Below are positions 53,440 to 63,690 of a stretch of 64,000 nt of DNA, piece after piece (position 1 is the first letter of the stretch; the number at the start of each line of letters is the position of its first letter). Source of the stretch: Lepidostoma basale (lineage: Eukaryota; Arthropoda; Insecta; Trichoptera; Lepidostomatidae); assembly GCA_022606425.2 (NCBI GenBank), contig JAHDVF020000211.1, forward strand, positions 2,728,001-2,792,000, read 5' to 3'. The notes under the pieces were generated by a model. That model ran no database searches. It was not told the DNA's origin and was given only the letters and a program-made list of their open reading frames with translations. The position numbers and the translations under genes were made by a program.

Positions 53440-54135
53440 ATCTATATATGGACAAGTGTATGAAAGAGCTGAAAGGGTTGGGAGCAGATGCAAAATTGAA
53501 CGGTGTGTCAGTAAGCTGTTTGTTGTATGCGGACGACCCTGTGCTACTTGCAGACAACGAGCATGAACTACAAACCTTGGTGTCTAGTATATATGAGGTA
53601 TGCAAGCGATACGATTTGATGATGAATGTGAATAAGTCCAAGGTAATGATTTTCGAAAAAGAAGGAAACACGACAGTCTGTAACATTAGTGTAAACGGTG
53701 AAAATCTGTAGCAAGTGGATGAATTTGGGTATTTAGAAAGTATGTTTACAAGGAGAGTGGAGAAGGATATTAAAAGAAGGGTTGGGGCAGGCAACAGAGT
53801 AAATGATGCACTTTAAGTTATCATCGCAAACAAAAGCCTATCCAAAAAAGCTAAGATGGCAGTGCATAAATTTGGAGGAAGTAGTTGAGTTCGTGTATTT
53901 AGGTAGTATGTTTACAAGAAATGGGCGAGTAGAGAGGGATATTGAAAGAAGGATTGGGGCAGGCAACAGAGTAAATGATGCACTTTAAGTTGTCATCGCA
54001 AACAAAAGCCTATCCAAAAAAGCTAAGATGGCAGTGCATAATGGTGTTCTTGTGCCGACCCGTATGTATGGAAGTGAAGCATGGATCTGGCAAAAGAAGG
54101 ATGAAAGTACGTTGGGAATTGAACGACACAAATTT
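53440..54135 (+). mobile_element. RTE-like RT fragment (family a) with internal tandem duplication
   Basis: The RT neighbourhood reads CMKELKGLGADAKLNGVSVS, CLLYADDPVLLADNEHELQT, MMNVNKSKVMIFEKEG. It then encodes KRRVGAGNRVNDAL, repeated 172 bases later, and MAVHNGVLVPTRMYGSEAW. The YADD box is intact but the ORF is broken by stops and the duplication. Confidence 0.88.
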
Positions 54136-54139
54136 GCGG

Positions 54140-54865
54140 TCTCTTACGGGACCACTAGGCGTCTAAAGGTTAATATTATATTCGAAATATATTTTCTCTC
54201 ATTACCGCAACATTAACAAATCTAGCTTCTTTTTGAAAACAATATTTTTATGGGAGAGTTCTATCATAATATTTTCTTTCAGAAAACGTCGCTGTCTAAT
54301 TACTAATTCCTAAGTGTATTTTCTTTATCATTTTGTCTCCACTTACTTGTTTCATAATGATAATGTTTCATCATTGTATCAAATTCGTTATAAACTCTAT
54401 GAATTTCCTGTTGATGAATAAAAATGTATCATTGTATACAAAGTATCGTTAAAAAGCTCCTCTTTCCATGCTTTCCGATTCCGAGAAGAAAATTTGAATT
54501 GCCAATATTCTTCTCCACCGGGAACCGAAAATTTAAACAGATTATATTCAATAAATGATTTAGTTATTTAAATCTCCCGACTCGTGGAATTTCGTTTCAA
54601 ATAATTTTTAATGATTTTCGAAAAAAAGCGACGGGGGAATTTCAGTCAATAGAGTACTGCGAGTCCTTTATGTTTCGATAAAAACTTTTGAAAAATCCTC
54701 GAGAAATTGATGGACCCAATCTAGGTGGAGAGTGGTAATCGTTAATATTGCTAATAATGGGAAAAAATGTTTTTTTTTTAAGAATAACGTGAAAACATTT
54801 TAAGTGAAAACCCAGAATTTTGAAATGTAAAGATTAATAATCGTAGAACAAAGGGATGTCCATTA
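54140..54865. other. Non-coding stretch
   Basis: No feature recognised. Confidence 0.35.
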
Positions 54866-54869
54866 AGAG

Positions 54870-55215
54870 TAAGATGAGTAAGAGTAAGAGTAACCATAGC
54901 ATATGGCGTTGAGGCAAGGGCAGATATAGTCAGGGCCAAACGAGTTTTGAGGACTGAAGACACTGAGGATGATAGCAGGATGAAAATATTATAAGACGGA
55001 GTAGACAGCAAAGAATCGACTGGTATGGTCATGTCCAAAGAATGGATAACACCAGACTCTCCTATATTGCACTACATAAAGAGCCTCAGAGCTTTTGTCC
55101 TCGTGAAAGATCTCCTAAAAGGTAGAAAGATAGCTGGGAATCTACTTCACAGGAGGAGCAACCCTCTGGAGAACAGACCACATAGGTATACAAAAAGAAG
55201 AAGAAGAATCATTAA
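54870..55215 (+). mobile_element. RTE-like fragment (family d)
   Basis: It encodes RQQRIDWYGHVQRMDNTRL-like sequence, LHKEPQSFCPRERSPKR and SWESTSQEEQPSGEQTT across frameshifts, with an aagaagaagaag end. Confidence 0.65.
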
Positions 55216-55224
55216 ACAATACTA

Positions 55225-55425
55225 GACTTGGCGATTCTGCATCCACTCTGCAACTGAATGGCGTGAATATCGAAATTGTTGACCAATTTAAATACCTTGG
55301 CAGCATTATTACTAAAACGCTTGACCAGGATATTGAAATGAAATGAGAACCTTATTTTGCAACGATAATCTCAACCTGAAACTCCGACAAAGAATGGTTA
55401 AATGTATTCGCATTATCCCCAGATA
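55225..55425 (+). mobile_element. RTE-like fragment (family b)
   Basis: ctctgcaactgaatggcgtg, gaccaatttaaataccttgg, cgcttgaccaggatattgaa, ctcaacctgaaactccgac: the LQLNGVNIEIVDQFKYLGS segment and LNLKLRQRMV, frame broken. Confidence 0.75.
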
Positions 55426-55574
55426 GTAAATAAAAATTTTAACCCATTCTGCTTATATAACTCAACCCCTGTAATTTTGTAAAAACTAAACAATTTTGTA
55501 TAAGTGATTTTTTAAAAATACAATGAAAGGAGGAAAGGTCATGCGAAACGTTTTATTTTATTTGATAGAGTATT

Positions 55575-55720
55575 TTGTTATGAATGGATGGACACATGGA
55601 AATAATGAATTAAGAAAGAATGATAAAAAAGTATATATATTAATGATGTAAATAGATCTAGAAATAGAGTAAGACCGAGAAAAACATGGCGCGATCATAA
55701 TAAAATAAATATTTCTATTA
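55575..55720 (+). mobile_element. RTE family-a remnant interrupted by mariner
   Basis: gaatggatggacacatgg and gaccgagaaaaacatggcgc are decayed WFGHMER and RPRKTWRD segments. The mariner at 55723 lies just downstream. Confidence 0.6.
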
Positions 55721-55722
55721 TA

Positions 55723-56979
55723 TTAGGTGTATAACTTTGCTTCCGCTATTTTGCAATAGATGGCAGTAGCGGTAAGTGTTAGTTGGAATAAATAGATCAT
55801 ATATGTCATACAATAAGCTTAAGTATTTGTAAACATAACGCCATCGAAATATTAGTCGATTTGTGTCTGCATCATAAAGTTATTCCCGATTAAACATGTC
55901 AGCTTACGAGCCAAATTCTCGTCATTTGCGGGAGGTTTTAATTTTATGCTTTAATATGAAGAAATCTGCGGCTGAGGCTCATCGAATGCTCTCAAATACC
56001 TATGGTGAGGCCGCTATTAGTGAAGGAACGTGCCGAGAGTGGTTTCAACGCTTCAAGAACGGTGGAAGAGAGAAGGTTTTCGAAGATGCAGAATTGGAGG
56101 CATTACTTGATCAAGACTCGTGTCAAACGCAACAAGAATTGGCAGGATCATTGAGAGTGACGCAACCAGCCATTTCAAAACGCCTGAAAGTCATGGGAAT
56201 GATTCAGAAACAAGGAAATTGGGTGCCGTACGAGTTGAAGCCGAGAGATGTTGAACGGCGTTTGTGTGTTTGTAAACAGCTGCTTGCAAGGCAAAGACGG
56301 AAGGGATTTCTGCATCGCATTGTGACTGGGGACGAGAAATGGGTTCATTACGATAATCCCAAGCGCAGAAAATCATGGGGATATCCCGGCCATGCTTCCA
56401 CGTCGACGGCCAAACCGAATATTCACGGTTCCAAGGTTATGCTCAGTATTTGGTGGGACCAGCTCGGCGTAGTGTATTATGAGTTGTTAAAACCGACTGA
56501 AACAATCACAGGCGATCGTTATCGAACGCTATTAATGCGTTTGAGCCGAGCATTGAAAGACAAACGGCCGCAATACAACGAGAGACATGATAAAGTGATT
56601 TTACAGCATGACAATGCTCGACCCCATGTTGCGAAAGTGGTCAAGACATACTTGGAAACTTTGAAATGGGAAGTCCTACCCCACCCGCCGTATTCTCCAG
56701 ACGTTGCTCCCTCGGACTATCACTTGTTTCGATCAATGGCACACGGCCTAGCTGACCAGCACTTCCGGTCTTATGAAGAAGTAAAAAATTGGATTGATTC
56801 GTGGATCGCTTCAAAAACTGACCAGTTTTTTCAACGCGGGATTCGTATGCTGCTCGAAAGATGGGAGAAAGTAGTGGCCAGCGATGGACAATACTTTGAA
56901 TCATAAATGTATAACCATTTTTTTACGATAAAGCCTCGAATTTCGAAAAAAAACGTCGGAAGCAAAGTTATACACCTAA
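55723..56979 (+). mobile_element. Complete mariner element (1,257 bp) with TA duplication
   Basis: Perfect 23-base inverted ends begin ttaggtgtataactttgc. They are flanked by TA at 55721-55722 and 56980-56981. One uninterrupted transposase frame lies inside. Size, TA target and D,D34D transposase all fit a full-length mariner. Confidence 0.95.
55896..56906 (+). CDS. mariner transposase (D,D34D), intact frame
   Basis: This 336-residue cut-and-paste transposase has an N-terminal helix-turn-helix (about residues 5-55), a second HTH (about 65-105), then the catalytic domain. The catalytic aspartates are D146 (IVTGDEKWV), D239 (LQHDNARPH) and D274 (SPDVAPSDY), with 34 residues between the last two. 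The WVPYEL motif lies at 109-114. The linker after RFKNG runs straight into EKVFEDAELEALL, shorter than in typical relatives of about 345 residues, where a GRP-type DNA-contact motif sits. This may reduce activity. Confidence 0.95.
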   Translation: MSAYEPNSRHLREVLILCFNMKKSAAEAHRMLSNTYGEAAISEGTCREWFQRFKNGGREKVFEDAELEALLDQDSCQTQQELAGSLRVTQPAISKRLKVMGMIQKQGNWVPYELKPRDVERRLCVCKQLLARQRRKGFLHRIVTGDEKWVHYDNPKRRKSWGYPGHASTSTAKPNIHGSKVMLSIWWDQLGVVYYELLKPTETITGDRYRTLLMRLSRALKDKRPQYNERHDKVILQHDNARPHVAKVVKTYLETLKWEVLPHPPYSPDVAPSDYHLFRSMAHGLADQHFRSYEEVKNWIDSWIASKTDQFFQRGIRMLLERWEKVVASDGQYFES

Positions 56980-56984
56980 TATTA

Positions 56985-57645
56985 TATTTTAATATCTTCC
57001 AATCACACGCCAAGTTTATATATTTATAACAGAAGATTGAGTTATCGTAAGAAGTTTTATTAGATTCTAAAGTTGTTTATATTTCTACTTGATATCATTT
57101 ATTACTCGCTCAAAGATCAATAGTTAAACTTTGTACTCTTAAAATGATTTATTTTCAAAATAAAGTGAAGGGTTAATATGGGGGGCAATAAAATAACCTA
57201 ATCACCTTACCTCGCCAAAGTACTGAAATAAACCCATTGAAATTCTGAATAACAATCGAAGATTCAAATGTAAATCAGAGCAATGGCAAATTGAATGGAA
57301 AATGAACCATTAGATAAAGCCTTCAGTCAATTTATTATTTCTACTATTCAGTTAAAAACCCACATCTGAGACCAACTCGTGATAATGGGACTTGAAATAA
57401 AAATTACTTTCGTTAGTTTATGAGAAACCATTTCTACATTCACGTTGTAAAAACAGCTCAAAACAAACGCTAATATTTCAGAAGTAAAAGATTTTTATCC
57501 CGATGAAAAGAAAGTTAACATATAATATAGATATAAAATAATAAAACGCTTTGTAATAATCGAATGATTTTACTTAAATATCTTGATGCAAGTTCATTTT
57601 AAATAAAAATTAAATAAAACGATGTTTTTAAACTACTTCCACTTT
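56985..57645. other. Non-coding stretch
   Basis: AT-rich; no feature recognised. Confidence 0.35.
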
Positions 57646-57654
57646 TGTCTTTAT

Positions 57655-57770
57655 TTCGACAGCGACCGGTTGCGCCAGACCCGCTGGCATCGACAGACTG
57701 GTCTTGTCACCAGACTGGTCACCAGTCTGTCGATGCCAGCGAGCCTGGCGAAACCGGCAGCTATTGAAAT
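57655..57770. repeat. Strong hairpin repeat with ACCGG ends
   Basis: cgctggcatcgacagactggt and the inverse accagtctgtcgatgccagcg form a long stem with a short spacer. The outer arms gcgaccggttgcgccaga and cctggcgaaaccggc extend it. Confidence 0.8.
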
Positions 57771-57799
57771 GAAGATAATTATTTTAAACAATTTGTATT

Positions 57800-57960
57800 T
57801 AACCACGGTGTGGTTATTATAATTGACGTTAACTAGTTTCGCTTAGACCCAGGCTTCATCAGGGCAATGTATAATAATTACAGTTATTAAATTGCTCTGA
57901 TGAAGCTTGGGTGTAAGCGAAACTAGTTGGCAATTATAATAACCGTAGTTAAATGCAAAC
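57800..57960. repeat. Palindromic repeat with best hammerhead-like motifs
   Basis: Both arms contain, on opposite strands, CTGATGA, one extra A, a GCTT/AAGC (or GCCT) hairpin, GAAAC and tagtt. On the + strand (57897-57930) ttattaaattgc upstream complements gcaattataataa downstream in the position of stem I. Confidence 0.6.
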
Positions 57961-58174
57961 TGTTCTATTATTTTAAATCTAAAAGTTTAAAATGTCTAAC
58001 TACAAAGTAAGTGTTTCATATGAAAATTTAATAAACTTTTCCTTTCAACTATTGAATGTATGGTGAAATTATGTGCATGGCAAACCGAATACCATTAAGT
58101 ATTTATACGGTTTCACTTTGAATGCAAATATACAATTAAAATAGTTGAATTATTTAAAATAGAAAAGTTTCTTT

Positions 58175-58261
58175 GTATATATAAGTCCTGTAAACACCTT
58201 GATCATCCATATTCAGTTTCCAGTTTGTTTCTTCGTCTCTATTGAGATACAATTAAAAATT
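58175..58261 (-). repeat. AGAGACGAAGAT repeat fragment with 15-bp duplication
   Basis: The flanks tagaaaagtttcttt are identical (58160-58174 and 58262-58276). The insert reads aagtcctgtaaacacc, ttcgtctctattgagatac. Confidence 0.82.
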
Positions 58262-58279
58262 TAGAAAAGTTTCTTTTGT

Positions 58280-59012
58280 TTTTGAAAATTTGGTTTGGTT
58301 CATGTGGTGCTCCTGTTAATTTGGAGATATTTCGCGTATAAGTGAATTATTTTGGTCAATTTAACTGTTGCCGCACTTTATAATAGTTAATTGTGACACG
58401 TAATACGTTTGTGCGGTTTTGCTGTTAAAATTATATTAGTTTTATCGTTTTTATAAGGAATTTTGACAGGTGTAAAAATAAATTTTTCATTTGTTCCAAT
58501 GACAACTTGAATAATTTCTTCAATATTATTTCAAAGATCTTGCTGGTTAAGTGCCTAATTACAGCTAATTTAAAAAAACGGTGGATACGTGTAACATAAA
58601 TTAAATAAACACAAAAGTCTGGATCGTCCATGTCAACATGTGCAACATCGAAAAAAACATTATGTGTTATAACATTATGTGCTAAATTAAAAAGCGGCGG
58701 ATTCGTTGAACATAAATTAAATAGACAATATGTGCACCATCTAAAAAGAACATTTTGTGTTAAATTATTTTTATTTTGTTATTTTATTTTATATCATCGT
58801 ATTTTATATTATTTATTTTGTGGGTGTTGCACGATCGAAGTGTGCGCGGGAGATGCCTATTGGTGGCGATGAGGTTCGCAACCCATCACACCGCGTCTCC
58901 CGCGGAGCGAAAAGAGAAGGATGGAGTGCCGCATCAGTAAAAGCGTGACAGTCCATTCTTTCTGCCTACCCTTTCAGGGAGATGGCGTGATGGTTAGTTA
59001 GTTAGTTAGTTA
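58280..59012 (+). mobile_element. Non-autonomous retroelement with RTE tail, copy 3
   Basis: From ttggtttggttcatgtggtg through an AT-rich portion. A GC module follows, with cgcgggaga (58845-58853) complementary to tctcccgcg (58896-58904). The last segment, ccattctttctgcctaccc...gatggcgtgatgg with TTAG repeats, is the RTE family-a 3' end. Confidence 0.82.
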
Positions 59013-59289
59013 GAAAAGTTTAATAACAGAAAAAGCCTCTATCCAATAATTAGTCTTGAGAAAAAATTATTTTAATTATCGTTATAAAAGTCCAACTTTG
59101 AAATCATATGAAATATATTCAATGTTTCGTGTTATATAATAAAAAATATATTTAGAGAATAACGTAATATTCAGAGTACAATAGAGATCCTAAATAAATA
59201 TAAAATTGTTAAGAAAGAAGAAAAAGAAAAAATATGTAAATTTTCAATCAACAATAAATGTTATTGTAAGAATGTTCAAATTTTTCTAT

Positions 59290-59605
59290 TAACTAACTAA
59301 CTAACTAACCATCACGCCGTCTCCCCGAAGGGGTAGGCAGAAAGAATGGACTGCCATACTTTTCTATCCTGAGATATTTCTCTCGCTTGCTCAACATTCA
59401 TACATCGTGTCATGCACGCGCGTCGATTTCTCTGACTCCTCACATGGCCGAGATTCAATATTTATTTTTTTGATCGTGCCACGTTTTCCTCTGTCTTCCT
59501 CTATTTCTGTTTCCATTGACATCGTTAACATATAATTTTTTTACCATTCTTTATTCATTCATTCTTTCCATATGTCCAAGCCTATTAACTATTTTTAACC
59601 TTAAG
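59290..59605 (-). mobile_element. RTE-like 3' fragment (family a, TTAG tail)
   Basis: aactaactaactaactaacc tail, cacgccgtctccccgaagg, then the antisense of EREISQDRKVWQS-like coding and RGKRGTIKK-like segments. Confidence 0.85.
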
Positions 59606-59749
59606 CTCTCATTTCCAACTATATGTGTTTGTTTGTTTTTTTTTAAATCACGTTCATGCTAGTCGATAAATATTTTTTTGAATAATTCCGGTAGATAGAC
59701 GATAATCGGAAAGGAACCAAACCTGGCGATATGGTGGGGGAGTGCTAGA

Positions 59750-59990
59750 GTTAATGATGTAAATGGAGTACGGAGTCGAGGCAGACCGAGGAAAACATGG
59801 CATGACCAAATTAATCAAAATTTAAAGGTTACTCATGTTAGAAGTCGAAGGAATCGACGTGCGTGTGTGACTCGCTGTATAAATGTGGAGGAATCAGAGA
59901 GGTATGCCAGGATAGAGTGGTGTGGCGGTCCATTCTCTCTGCCTACTCCTGTGGGGAAACAGCGTGATGTTTTGTTGTTGTTGTTGTTTA
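59750..59990 (+). mobile_element. RTE-like 3' fragment (family a, TTG tail)
   Basis: gtcgaggcagaccgaggaaaac, gaatcgacgtgcgtgtg, tctctgcctactcctgtgg, cagcgtgatg, then TTGTTGTTGTTG. Confidence 0.85.
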
Positions 59991-60082
59991 TTAACACATT
60001 TTTACCTAGGTTTTACACCACTTTATTTGTTTTTGTTTAAACCAACCAGTTTCGCTATTGCCATATCTTCTGGTTACAAAAT

Positions 60083-60370
60083 AAACCCTCTGCTAAGTGC
60101 TTAAAATACAATCTTCATAGATGGCGTTAGTGTGTAGATTGAATAAACTACCATGCAAAGGGTGGTGTTGCAGATTAACATATATATAACTTCCAAAAAT
60201 TTGTCAGACATGGTGATCATAAGAAAAAAATGTGGAATGGGGAATGTTGTATTATATAAAGCGTGCGCTAAACCCAACCAATGACAGGTCATAAGTCCTG
60301 TAAATACCTTGATCAACCATATTCTTTTTCCAATTTGCATCTTCGTCTCTATTGAGATACAATTGATTCT
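60083..60370 (-). repeat. AGAGACGAAGAT repeat, near-full antisense copy
   Basis: From ctgctaagtgctta and gatggcgttagtgtgtagatt to ggggaatgttgtatta, aatgacaggtcataagtcc and attgagatacaattg. Confidence 0.85.
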
Positions 60371-60720
60371 TATTTTAGTTCAGTTTTTTATAAGTAGATA
60401 AGATCAAAAGTCGTCATCGTGAAAACAATCTTATTGGCAGATGAACTGAAGGCGCTTACGGTGCATTTCATTAAAAACTCTCTGATGTTGCTCTCAGCTA
60501 CAGATATTAATTGCCCCCGGGACAACGCTACAAGCTGGCATTCTACCGAGGATACGCTCTTTATAAATTGTACCATAAGAGGATCAGTAGAGCGGACTTA
60601 AATGTTTAAGTTTTATATTGCACCAGTCAAGCGCACAATAATCTTGTCGGAGCCATATTTTTATTCTTAAAAAACGTATTTATTTACTGGATACATAATT
60701 AATTAATGATGCATTTAATG
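60371..60720. other. Non-coding stretch
   Basis: It contains a 60-codon frame and its antisense twin without recognisable motifs. Confidence 0.3.
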
Positions 60721-60747
60721 TATTTATTATTATTATTTTGCTGAATC

Positions 60748-61869
60748 ACTGATTCAGTGATGCAACTGAACGGTTACAATGTTGAAAAGGTGGAAAAGTT
60801 CAGATACCTCGGCAGCATGCTTACAGACACCCTTGACCCAGACGTAAATCAAATCAAATGAAATCAAATTCGTTTATTTTCTCAAAAGACATTACAAAAA
60901 AATTTTATAGTTTAAGGCATCTATTGAGAACAGGTAAAACATAATAAATATATAATACCAGGAACGCATGAGAGATGGTTCGACATTAGGAATACAAGAT
61001 ACTCTCCAAAGTCAAGAGTATTTGTCTTCTGAACGTACTTTCACGAATATGAAAGACATCGATCTCCGAAGCGATCATGTTCAGCAGTTTGATTGCTCTC
61101 CCCACCGGCATCACCAGAGGCAGGTTGGTTCTGCATGTTGGGAGATAAAACAGTCTGTGCTGACGCTGTCGAAGATAACCATCCGGAAAATAAAGATGGA
61201 TAGCCTACAAGATGATGGAATTCTCAATGAATCCCCTGATAAGTCTGAAGAAATGGGTAAGTGTGCACCCATCCCTTCTTATCTGTAAACTATTGGTCCC
61301 CAGCATGCCCAAGAGGAATGCATGTAGAGTTGATATGTCGGATTGAAGCAGCAAGAACAGCATTTAATAAAATGAAGTCACTCTTTTGCATAGAAAATCT
61401 CAACTTAAAACTAAGACAGAGGATGTTAAGGTGTTATGTGTGGTCTGTTCTGTTATATGGGTGTGAGACATGGACATTAAGTAAATACAATGAACCGGTT
61501 AGAGGCATTTGAAATGTGGCTTCACCGAAGAATGTTCAGGATCCCATGGACAGACAGAGTGACGAACACAGAAGTCCTGAAACGTGCAGGAGTGAATAGA
61601 GAGCTGTTGACATTGATCAAAGTCCGCAAGATTTCATATCTGGGTCACTTTCTACATGGAGAAAAATATCGCCTGCTGCATCTAATTTTGAAGGGAAAAA
61701 TAGAGGGCCGCAGGGGGGCAGGGACAAAGCAGATCTCTTGGCTGCGCCATGTGAGGGAATGGACGGGAATCGGAACTGTGGAGGAGCTATTCCGGACAGC
61801 GGAGGATAGGAAAGAGTTTACCAGAGTGATCGCCAACGTCGGGGGGACCTGACAGGGCACTTTAAGAAG
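60748..61869 (+). mobile_element. RTE-like LINE (family b) with 13-bp duplication
   Basis: Coding order: LNGYNVEKVEKFRYLGSML, [CR1 insertion], VELICRIEAARTAFNKMKSL, LRQRMLRCYVWSVLLYGCET, MNRLEAFEMWLHRRMFRIPW, KISYLGHFLHGEKYRLLHLI and VIANVGGT stop at 61850-61852. Direct repeats attttgctgaatc occur at 60735-60747 and 61870-61882. Confidence 0.9.
60850..61318 (-). mobile_element. CR1-like LINE 3' end nested in RTE
   Basis: The antisense of the LINE at 33262: the tail aaatcaaatgaaatcaaatt, then the antisense of the CRTNLPLVMPVGRAIKLLN region and of the segment before it. It splits the RTE family-b ORF between LDPDV and VELICRIEAA. Confidence 0.85.
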
Positions 61870-62066
61870 ATTTTGCTGAATCGCATTTTGAATATTTGAA
61901 AAATAAAGAACATCATTACAGCGCGACTCAAATCGATGTTAATTGTCGATAGCTATCATACTGATTCCCATGACACGTGTCAGGTAGCTAATCTATCACC
62001 ATTTTATTGTCACGTGAATTCTACACCAAATCCATAGACAATGTAGCAATCAGATTCTTGGCTGAG

Positions 62067-63055
62067 AATCGATGCTATATATTTTTTCTACTAGGAACTA
62101 CTAAAATAATCAATATGAAGCAATTTTGAGGAAAAAATAAATGCCTTTTCATAAATATCATTGATTTATTTAACATAATTAGGATTATATCAAGATAAAT
62201 GAGAAGCACATAATTTTCTTTTTATTTTCGCTTTTTTTAATCGAACTTTGATTTCATTGGTAAATTACATAAATCGCAACCTGACATTAAATGGTTGACC
62301 AACAACATGAGAGTGATGACGTCACGGAATATTTGAAATGTGAATTACTCCGTTGGTATTATAGTTACAATGTTAAAAACTTCATACATTTGTGACAAAT
62401 GTTTCGGTGATGCCAGTATTTGGAAAAAAAATGGGTAATAAGTTATTTGTAGGCCCAACCGTACCAGTACTGTCACCGGACAGGTGAGTGAATTTTGAAA
62501 AGTTCTAAAATTGAATTGAAACATTTTAGTGGATTCTACACATTTTATAATAATTATCCGATTTAAGGTAATCTTATATTTACCAGAGATCTTTTATCTG
62601 TACCATAATACGCTATTAAGAAGACCATTTTGATTTTCGATTACTTCGCTCGAAGACATTAATATTTCTGTACTTCTGTTCAAGCTCTTAGATTTCGCAC
62701 TTCAACTCGGGAGTCTATGGCTGGTATCGCCTCATTTCCCCTTATTTCCGCTATTCATCCACCAAGATTTTCCATTATAGCGGTGCCGGATAAGCCGCGG
62801 TAATTTTCCAAGATCGGTGAAGGCAAATTTTCATAATGGTTAGTTTGAAAAAATCCCATTAGACTTTATGATGGGAGCGGAGAGGGGGTGGGTGGAACGA
62901 ATTAAAGTATTATTACATTCTAGTACGGTGCTTTATAGGCCTACAGATGTACTTAAGACCTACGTGAATATTTCCCACTAACTTTCAATTTTACAAGAAT
63001 ACGTAATTCAGGCTACCTGCATGACGTGTGTTTTTGTAAATTTCGCTATTTATAC
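62067..63055. other. Non-coding stretch
   Basis: No gene or known repeat recognised. The 62.7-62.9 kb part is somewhat less AT-rich than the rest. Confidence 0.35.
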
Positions 63056-63057
63056 AA

Positions 63058-63355
63058 CAACAATAACAAACCATCACGCCATTTCTCCACAGGGGTAGAC
63101 AGAGAGAATGGACCGCCACACTACTCTTTCCTGACATACCTCTCTAGCTTCCTCCACATTCATACAGCGAGTCGTACACGCACGTCGATTCTTCCGGTTT
63201 CTAACACGACCAACCTTTAAAATTTGATTAATTTGGTCATGCCATGTATTCCTCGGTATACTTCGACTCCGTACTCCATTTACATCGTTAACGTATACTT
63301 TTTAACCATTCTTTCTTCACTCATGCACTCCATATGTTCGAGAACGCAGCGATCC
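63058..63355 (-). mobile_element. RTE-like 3' fragment (family a, TTG tail)
   Basis: acaacaacaataacaaacc tail, catcacgccatttctccac, then antisense coding of the NVEEAREV and KTWHDQI region, truncated near 63355. Confidence 0.85.
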
Positions 63356-63365
63356 TTGATAATTA

Positions 63366-63428
63366 TTATTATTTTGTTGAAAAAACTCCTTACATCATTA
63401 CAGAGCGAGCCAAATCGATGTAAAGGGT
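63366..63428 (-). mobile_element. tRNA-derived SINE 3' fragment
   Basis: attattattattttgttgaa tail followed by acatcattacagagcgagcc and aaatcgatgtaaa. Confidence 0.8.
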
Positions 63429-63479
63429 GAAAAAAAGAATATCAAAGGAAATATACATAGAACCTTATGAATAGGAATA

Positions 63480-63690
63480 TGCCAGTTATTTCCTTGCTGC
63501 CTTTATCGTAATGGTATTCACGAATTCGCCATAATTGCATCCAAAGAGGTCTACCTGTTTTGCAACCTCATTTAAAAGACGAATCGCTTTCAAAACATGA
63601 GAACTTCGGAGGGCCCCTGTGCGGCAATTTGGAGCATAAAATAATATATGCCCCTTTGCTCTGCTATAACTATGCAGGGTTAACATTCGT
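63480..63690 (-). mobile_element. LINE C-terminal fragment (CR1-like)
   Basis: A minus-strand frame reads SRAKGHILFYAPNCRTGALR, SSHVLKAIRLLNEV and VDLFGCNYGEFVN. The CRTG...AIRLLNEV pattern parallels CRTNL...AIKLLNMI in the CR1-like copies, but this is another family. Sequence to the window end may belong to the same element. Confidence 0.65.

Larger units (their letters stand above)
60721..62066 (-). mobile_element. tRNA-derived SINE split by RTE (itself holding a CR1)
   Basis: The antisense SINE tail (attattattattttgctgaatc) is at 60721-60747. The rest of the body resumes at 61883 (acatcattacagcgcgac, cacgtgtcaggtagct, ttgtcacgtgaattct). The break is an RTE insertion with the 13-base direct repeat attttgctgaatc. 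Confidence 0.82.
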
